DNA of 64,000 nt from Telopea speciosissima (lineage: Eukaryota; Streptophyta; Magnoliopsida; Proteales; Proteaceae): positions 16,939,563 to 17,003,562 of the forward strand of contig NC_057922.1 in NCBI RefSeq assembly GCF_018873765.1. Direction: 5' to 3'. Below the pieces are notes generated by a model. It saw only the letters and a program-made list of their open reading frames with translations, did no database searches and was not told the DNA's origin. Of the stretch, positions 12,901 through 21,900 are shown one piece after another (the first letter of the stretch is position 1; each line of letters begins with the position of its first letter). The position numbers were made by a program, and so were the translations under genes.

Positions 12901-15900
12901 GTTTTCAAATGAACAAATTTAACATTCACTAGGTGAGGTTCTGGACTAAGTACAGAGGACTTTTGACTTGTAACACAACCAAAAGTTCGCTGAGTGACAC
13001 ATTGAACAATATCACCACCAAAACATCTACAGTATGAAGTATGAACATGGAATATACAAAGATAGGGATGGATAGAATAACAGACCAGCAAGAAGTCTCG
13101 TGAAGAGAATCTACTTACCATCTCTGCAGCAACTATCTTCTTCTTCTTTTTTTTTTTGGGGGGGGGGGGGGGAAGTCCAATATGTGCTCATTAGCCTCAT
13201 TTTTGTGTCCATTACTCTCTATACCTTTTACAGCATAATACAAAAGGTTATATCTTGGTCTGACCCAGGAGAATTTTATTTCCACAAGCCCATACCAACT
13301 TGGCTACATGCCTTTGGATCCATATCCAGAACCCTAATGATTCTGAATATAGGTCGCATTCAGGTCGGCACTGGATTTATACAAATAATCACAACAGGTC
13401 CACAACTTTCTCTCCGCCCCTCCTCCACTCCCGACTAGTTGTCTGCACATCACCTTTTGCAGTGTATGACACCCTTCTTTTGGAGGGGGGGAGGTGCATA
13501 ACATGTCCACTACTTGGATTGGGTCATTCAGTAACTCAATCAGATACTACTGCAAATAACATTACTATTTACTAGCCAACTCGCTCTTGATCCTGTCCTC
13601 CCTCAACAATGCATCAATCACCTTTTGGGATGGGATGCATGTCATTGCACCATATCTGTGCATTGGGGTGTCCCCACCACTAGAGGTGTCAAAACCAGGC
13701 CCACATCGTTTAACCTGACTGGAGCAACTGATTAACCTGAAACCAGACCGACCATTTAATAACTGCTATGGTCTTGGTCTTGAGATGTGTATTTTTAAAA
13801 TCAATCGGTCTTGGTCTAACTCTGTAAGAGTGTTACCTAAGAAGTCCCTTGAAAGTGACACATTGTGTTAATGCTTGGATGCGGTGACTAGTAGGCAAGG
13901 GTTCTCGCACCATGGACAAATACAGGTAAAGAAGCTAGTCGAAAGAGTTCTCGCATTGTGGATGAGTGTGGGTAAAGAAGCTAGTCCAAAAGCATAGTTT
14001 TATATTAGCATCTTGAAACATAGGATCTTTAACGAGTAAGAGTCTATAGAATGGATATATGCTATGAGGAGAAGAAGGATTAACATATCTTATTTTTAAG
14101 AGACTAGATGTAAGGGTAAAAAAGCTATGCAGTAAAAATGACTTTAAACTTTGGTACACAAGGGATAAAAATAATAGAAGTGAAGTGGGCAAAGTAGTGG
14201 ATTAAGATTTAAAGAATGATGTGGTGGATGTTAAAAGATTTGATGATAGGATTATATTAATAAAGCTTGTGTTGGAAAAAGAGGTTGTCGATATAATTAG
14301 CGTTTACACACCTCAAGTAGGATTAGATGAAAGTAGTAGGTTAAATTTTTTTGAACATATGGATGGATTAGTGCAAGGTTTTAGTCAAGGAAAAAGAATT
14401 ATAGGGGGTAATCCGAATGGACATGTTGGGAGAGATTGTAGAGGCTAAGAAGGTGTATATGGAGGATATAGTTTTGGAGAGAGGAATGAGGAGGGGACTT
14501 CAGTTTTAAATTTTGTTGTGGCTTATGATTTAACCATAAGAGAGGAGCATTTAGTTACCTTAAAAAATAGGCATCATCAACAACAACAAACTCAGCCTTA
14601 TCCCAACTTAATGGGGTCGGCTACATGGATCCAATCAAAGAAAGTAGGTAAAGAAAAGAATGGGAAATGAGATGAGAAGTGAAAATGAAAAATGACAAAT
14701 GAACAAAGGAAAATACAAGAAAAGTGAAAGAGGAAAGAGGCACAGCCCAGCAAGTCAGGAGAATCTTAGCTAAATAGGGTTTGTTACATAGATCCTATCC
14801 CTCCAATGGGCTCTATCCAAGGTCATACATGGCACGAGACCTAGACTATGCATGTCCTTTCTCACAACTTCTCCTATGGTCATTTTAGGCCTGCCCCTCA
14901 CTCTTTTAGCTCCATCAATCGGAATCATATCACTCCTCTTTACTGGGGCGTCCCTAGGCCTCCGTTGAACATGACCAAACCACCTCAAACGACTCTCTCG
15001 GAGTTTGCCATTGATTGTAGCAACTCCCAAGTCAGCTCTGATAGCTAAATATGTTTATTTCTAACTAGAAGGTCTGATAGGTAGTAATGGTCATGGATAT
15101 GTGTCTCATTACGCCAAATCATAAGAAAGATGGGCTTATTTGCCCTAGGATAAGGTGGTGGAGCTTAAAAGGATCTTGAAATCATTTACTGATAAATTGG
15201 TTAAACAACGAAGGTGGGACTTCGATGGAGACACTAATACAATGTGGAGTGAGATGACTGCTTGTATTAAGAAGATGGCTAAAAATGTCCTTGGTGAATT
15301 GAAAGGAACAATTCATTCCTCTAGGGAGGCTTGGTGGTGGGATGATGAGATTCAAGCGGCTAAGAAAGCTAACTTTAGGATATGGCAAAGGACTAAGAAT
15401 GTAAAGGATTTAAAAGGTATAATTTTGTCAGAAATGAAGCTAAGAAGATTGTGGGAAAAACAAGGGCGTAGAAATATGAAATATGAAGATCTTTATAACA
15501 ATCTGAGCACAAAGGAAGGGGGAAAATCTATCTATAAGATAGCTAAAATGAGGGAAAAGAAGGGTAGAGATTTCGACCTTGTTAGATGCATTAAAAGTGA
15601 AGATGGTAAAGTACTAATAAAGGATGAGGACCTTAAGGAGAAATGACAAGATTATTCCTATAGCCTACTAAATGAAGACATTTCGAGCAATTAGGCTGTA
15701 TTACCCATCAAGACGCCACATGTTGTAGATATATATGAATAATTAGGGTGTCTGAAGTAAAAGAAGCTTTATGGAGGATGAAGGTATGCAAAGCACCTAG
15801 TCCAGATGGGGTCCCAATAGAAGTGCGAAAGAGCTTAGGAATCTGTGGTTTATCTTGGCTAACTAAGTTGTTTAATAAGATTACAAGCACAAGGACACTG

Positions 15901-18900
15901 CCAGGTGAAAGGAGGAGAAGTATTGTGGTTCGAATTTATAAAAATAAAGGAGATAATCAAAGCTGCAATAACTATAGAAGCATTAAACTAATGAGTCATA
16001 CCATGAAATTATTGGTGAGATTATTGAAAATCGCTTGAGACAATAAACTACAATAACCAAAAACCAATTTGGTTTTATGTTAGGAAGATCTACGACAGAA
16101 GCTATTTACTTAGGAGACTCGTGGAAAGATTTTGAAATTGCAAGAAGGATCTCCATATAACCTTTATTGACCTAAACAAAAAACTACGACAGAGTTCCTA
16201 GAGAGTTAATCTGGCAAGTACTAAAGAAGAAAAGTGTTTCAAGTAAATATGTGGACATAGTTAAAGATATGTATAATGATGTGGCGACTAGTGTAAGAAT
16301 TGTTGGGGGGGTGTCAAGGTAGTGAATTTCAATTACAATTGGATTACATCAAGGATCAGCTTTAAGCCCTTACTTGTTTGTGCTTATCATAGATTCTTTA
16401 ACCAGAGACATTAAAGATCAAGTTCCTTGGTGTATGTTTTTTGCCGATGATATTATTTTGGTGGATGAGACAAAAGCAGGGATTAACACCAAGTTGGAGT
16501 TATGGAGATCAACTTTGGAATCAAAAAGTTTTAAGATAAGTAGATCGAAAACGGAGTATATGGTGTGTAACTTTAGTTTACACTAGGACGGATAATGAGG
16601 TGGTGAAAATTGATGAGAGGGAGATTCTGCAAAGTTATTAATTTAGGTATCTAGGCTCAATCCTAAATAAAGAGGTGATATAGAGGATGATGTTTCACAG
16701 AGAATTAAAATAGGATGGATGAAGTAGAAAGGTACATCTAGATGGTCTGGAATGTTGGGTAGTTAAGGAGCGTCATATAGATAAGCTCAGTGTACCGAGC
16801 CTAGGATGTTGAGATGGATGTGTAACAAAACTATGAAGGATAGACTAATGAATATTAGCGCTGATTTGGGAGTAGCTCTGATACATGATAAGCTATGTGA
16901 AAGTGGTTTGAGATCGTAGGACCATGTTCAACGGAGGCCTTTAGATGCTCCAGTACGGAGGAGTGATTTGGTTCATATTGAAGGAGCTAAAAGAGCCAGG
17001 GCAGAGCTAAAAAGACTCTTAGGAGAAGTGGCGAGGAAAGACATGCACAGCTTAGGTCTTGTATCAAGTATGACCTTGAATAAAGCCTGATTGGAGGGAA
17101 AGGATCCATCATCCATGTAGTTGACCCCATTTAGTTGGGATAAGGCTGAGTAGTTCTTCTTCTTGTTTTTTTCGGTCTTGGTCTAACCCAATTAAATTGA
17201 TAGACCGATCGATTATGGACCGATTAAATCACCTCGACTGATATCAATCTGTACGCACAGACACAGTTTTACTGTACTAGTCAAAAGTCATAGTTCCCAA
17301 GAGAGCTTTGTCTCTACCCTATAGTTCAAGAGGTTTCAACTTTCATACATGGTTTAACACTTTCACCCTACTCCATCTTCTTCATGCACTGAGGAGGTAA
17401 AGATGACATCACCTCAACTCTTCTTCTTCTCCATCTTCTTTCCTGCAGCACTACTTGAAAATCGCAGCAACCATGCAGTAATGCTTGATGGTCCTTTTTC
17501 CTCTTCTTTGCAAATCAATGAGAAGTCTGTTGGTCAGTCAGAGAGAGACAGACGACTCAAGACCTTTGTCTCTATTCACTTTAGAGTCTACCCGTTCGGT
17601 GAAGCCCGACTATTCCCCTGCTGCTATGATTTATTTTCTTGCTGTTCACGTAAGCGACACACCCTCCCTCTCCCTCTCTAAACACACTTCCAATCGCACA
17701 CATTCATAAACACTCTGGAGTAGATTCATCTATTTCACCTTCACTCACCACACTTTGGTACTTCTGATCCGTATCCATGACCATAGATAGGTAGTTTCCC
17801 AAGTCAATTACAAATAAAATGATCGAATAGGTTTATAGGTACATTACCTTGTTATAGAACTTATACTTGATAGTAATATCAGATCGAATACAGTCCATAT
17901 ATGAGGCGGGTTCATTAATGATTCATAGATTCAAAATACCAAAAAATAAAAGCATTCACTCCCTTCCCATATCTTGTACCTATAATCTTTTTACCCTGGT
18001 TGATCTCATTCTCATTTGATAAAAATATGGAATCTTGGATTATTAATTGAAGGAACACTAGGCAATCCGAAACTTTTTTGAATGACATTCAAGAAAAGAA
18101 CGATCTAGAAAATTTTATAGAATTAGAAGAGCTATTCCCCTTGGATGAAATGATTACAGTATACCCAGAGACCCATATACAAAAGCTTCGTATAGGAATT
18201 CACAAAGAAACGATATAATTAGTCAAGATGCACAATGAGGGTCATATCCATACTATTTTGCACTTCTTGATAAAATATAATCTCGTTCACTATTCTAAGT
18301 GGTTATTCTATTTTGGGTAATGAAGAACTTGTCATTCTGAGTTCTTGCTTCTTGATAAAATCATGGTATAAAATCTCGCGAAATATCGGCGATATATCGC
18401 GATATTTCGTGAATCTCGACATGACCGAGATACGAAACAAGGTCGAAATAAAAAAGTACAATAACTCGTCGATATATCGAGATATTTCGACGATATATCG
18501 TGGAACTCACGATATATCGCGAGATATCACGATATATCGCGAGATATTGTAAAGTGACAATAGTGTCACATTCAAAATCCTTATAAATTTCATATTTCGC
18601 AGCTCTTGGTCGATATTTCGACCGAGAGCTGCTGAAAATGAAATTTTCTCTCTTCTTCCTCCCTTCCAAGCCTCATTGAAGCTCCTTGTCGCGGGAAGAC
18701 GTCGGAGGGTCATCTAAGCTCATCATCCAAGCCTAATTTCATTATTTAAGGTAAATTATATTTCTCTAAAACTATTTTTTTAAAAAAACTTTGTACAAAT
18801 GTTGTTGGATGTTGATGATATTAATATATGTTAGACACGGAGGCCGATCTACAGCCTCACGGTGTCGAAATTTTTTTCCCATATGTATTTTTTTTAAGAA

Positions 18901-21900
18901 GAATAGCAATTAAAGTCCTTGCCCAAACATGTTCTGCATCTGGTTGTGAGAGGAACTGAAGTACCTTTGCACTCATCCACTCCAAGAGGCGCACAGATTG
19001 GGGTCTCAACGCTTATCCGACATGGTGTATGTGCACTACAACTTGAGGCTGAAACGCAACACATACGCATGGGACATGAGGGACGAGAGGGCACCATTGA
19101 TCTAGCGACATCTTTCAAGTTGACTCGCACGATGAGGACCCTATTGTGGATTGGGTGAGGATAGAGGTGAGCCGAGTGTTGGATGAGGAGGGAGGTAGGC
19201 CCGACCCCATGATAGCTTCCGAGATTGGTGCGATGTGGACGAGTATACGGGCCGACGAGGGTCGATACATGCAGAGGAAGCCTCACCCATACCATTCAGC
19301 CACTGGTGGCAATGTTGCGATGATGAAGACGGTCTAAGTCCTCAAATGATGATGATGGTGATGATGGTGATCTTGGTGGTGGTGATGGTGATCTTGGTGG
19401 TGGTGATGTTGGTGGTGGTGATCTGGTGAAGAATATGACGGACGTCGAGAGCGTTATGTGGTAGGCCAGAGGCCCGAGGATTCGCTGTAGACCCACTCCG
19501 ATTCACCGGAGAGACACAGTTTGATCATGCCACACAAGATACGGACCACGGAGCACGTGCCCCGCGCCCCCACCCTCGAGAGGCCCCTACATACATACAA
19601 CAGAAGCGTAGGGGTCGACAAACACGATTGCAACCCGATCAAATGGACATTGATAACCTATCTAGCTCTGTGGTGGTTTGAGTATGGGTGATAGGGAGGA
19701 GGACCGACATGGACATTGGCGTGCCCCATCTTTTTGACGCACATGCCACTCCATTGGCATCGGATTATGGTGCATCACAACCTTACGGTGGATATGGATA
19801 TGGATCATCATCATATGGGCGTTTAGTGGGGTAGGGGACTATGACTACGTACCCCAGTCCCGGGACATCTTGGATCATCTTTTGTAGATAACATCTTTGC
19901 ATACCCTAGCGGACCTAGATACCAACCTCACCACCATACATCGCACCAATGCCATCGCCTCTTGCTGCCGCGCCAACATCATATCACATGGATCATCTTC
20001 TTCACGATGGATCGATTGGTAACCCTAGTTTATATCCTAGGATAGGTTACCTACGATCGTTGATGATTCCATTTACGTGACACTTGTGGATGACTACACT
20101 CGTTTCTTCTCCGATTCTATACCGTGGTCCACATATGTCATTCAAACAGAGCAATGGACGTCGACTCGGCGAGGCATGAGTGGGATTGATCCAGGGAGGC
20201 ACAAGAACTACTATTAGCGAGTTTAGCACTTGTAATTTGTAACTTAAGTTGTGATTTCATTAATCTATGTGTATTTAACTATTTATACATTAAGGTCGGC
20301 GACCGTATGTCAATCAAGGGTGCAAGCCCAAAACACCAATTTGAATTCACATTTTTACAATTTTATGGTTTAAATGTGTTTATTAAGCTTAAATAAGGCT
20401 GTCCATGAAGTTTCGTGCCTAAATATGGCCAAATACCCCGAGATGGACCCCGAAATATTGCAGAAAAAATGCAATATTTCGGGAATATTCGCGATATCTC
20501 GGATATTTCGGATATCTCGGAGGCCCGAGATACCGATATATCGCGAGATATAGTACTATGGATAAAATATAATCTCATTCACTGTTCTGAGTGGTTATTC
20601 TATTTTGGGTAATGAAGAACTTGTCATTCTGAGTTCTTGCTTCTTGATAAAATATAATCTCATTCACTATTCTGAGTGATTATTCTATTTTGGGTAATGA
20701 AGAACTTGTCATTCTGAGTTCTTGGATTTGGGAATTCCTATATAACTTAAGAGACACAATAAAAGCCTTTTCTATTCTTCTATTAACTGACTTATGTATC
20801 AAATTCCACTCACCCCAAATTATGAAGCCGGATAAGCGATTTCTGTCGAAACCCTAAAAATCGTTACAGAGGATCACTGGGGGTTTCTATATTCCAGAGA
20901 AATTAAGGACCAATTAGATCAATAACCAACTAACTGATTATCAATTGGTCTTGGTTTTGGATTTGAAGACTTGTTATGCATCGGTTGGTTTCGGTCTTGT
21001 GCCTCAGTTATGCAGGACCAATTAAAGTCCAAGCAAAACTGACCAGACACCTTACCCACCACAATCCCATGCATGTTAATGCACACCTAGACAATATGCT
21101 GCCATTAAGTTGGAATTATCATCACCCTTCTATGAAATGAAGTCTCAAATCAGTTCTAAATAATACTAGATATGGCATAGACAAAATTGAAGAGCTAGAT
21201 TAAGAAAATAGGGAAGGCAGGAGAACAAATCACATAATCTCTTCATAAGGACAATAAGTATTGTTCTCAAACAACATATGGCCACAAATTACCAATGAAG
21301 CATCCACCTCAGTGATCTCATTCTTTGATGCATGTCAAGAGATTTAATCCTTTAAGGCTTCATGTTGTGTGCCTCAAAGTTTCAAAATTAAGCCTGTCTT
21401 TAGCTTAGCCTCAAGACAGACACCTAAAGTATGCAAGAAAACAGTAACGAACACACTCAATCACAACATGATTGTAAATGTTAAATGCAAAATTTTGGCC
21501 CTTCAAAAAAGGTGTGAAGTATTGGTATTGGTCACTATATTGGGAGGGTAATTTTAAGAGACGCCTTGGAGAATGTAGATGTATCGAAAAGACGCTAAGA
21601 GACACAAGATACACATGGATATGTTTGCAAAATACTGTTTTGAAACATAATACAGCAAAAATAAAGAAGTAATTAGGTTTGGCCATACGACGTTAGGTGT
21701 CAGACCCAATATAAGCCACACGGCTGATCAGTTAGGGCCCAAATTTTGTGTACAAGTATGTCCCATGACACCCTAATTATTTGGCAATTTTGAACTCAAT
21801 CAGAGTTGTCCATGTGGCAGAGTAAAGCTTTGAAGATTCATTGTATTTTGAAAAACAAACGGATGGTTAAAAACACAAGGAAATGATGCCAATACATGGG

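Larger units (their letters stand above)
18263..20724 (+). repeat. 85-bp tandem triplication within cemA, split by a hAT element
   Basis: Units start CTTCTTGATAAAATATAATC at 18263, 18348 and 20640. The second unit is cut by the hAT insertion at 18362-20560. With that removed, spacing is 85 bp both times. The unit length is not a multiple of three, so the triplication shifts the cemA frame. Confidence 0.8.
13681..21054. mobile_element. Old hAT element (7.4 kb as found) with nested insertions
   Basis: An exact 8-bp duplication CCCACCAC flanks it (13673-13680 and 21055-21062). The ends are related inverted repeats: TAGAGGTGTCAAAACC on the left and, read inward from the right, TAAGGTGTCTGGTC. 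The same terminal style, T(A)RGGGTGTCAA, marks the shorter elements at 24671, 38205 and 55490. The subterminal parts repeat 'CGGTCTTGGTCT'-like motifs. Most of the length is later insertions: an RTE LINE, plastid DNA and a second hAT element. No transposase of its own is visible. Confidence 0.82.

Noticed and set aside
19345-19430. Asp/Gly-rich repeat frames
   Set aside because: A GAT/GGT microsatellite-like stretch in the dead hAT transposase, not a separate gene.
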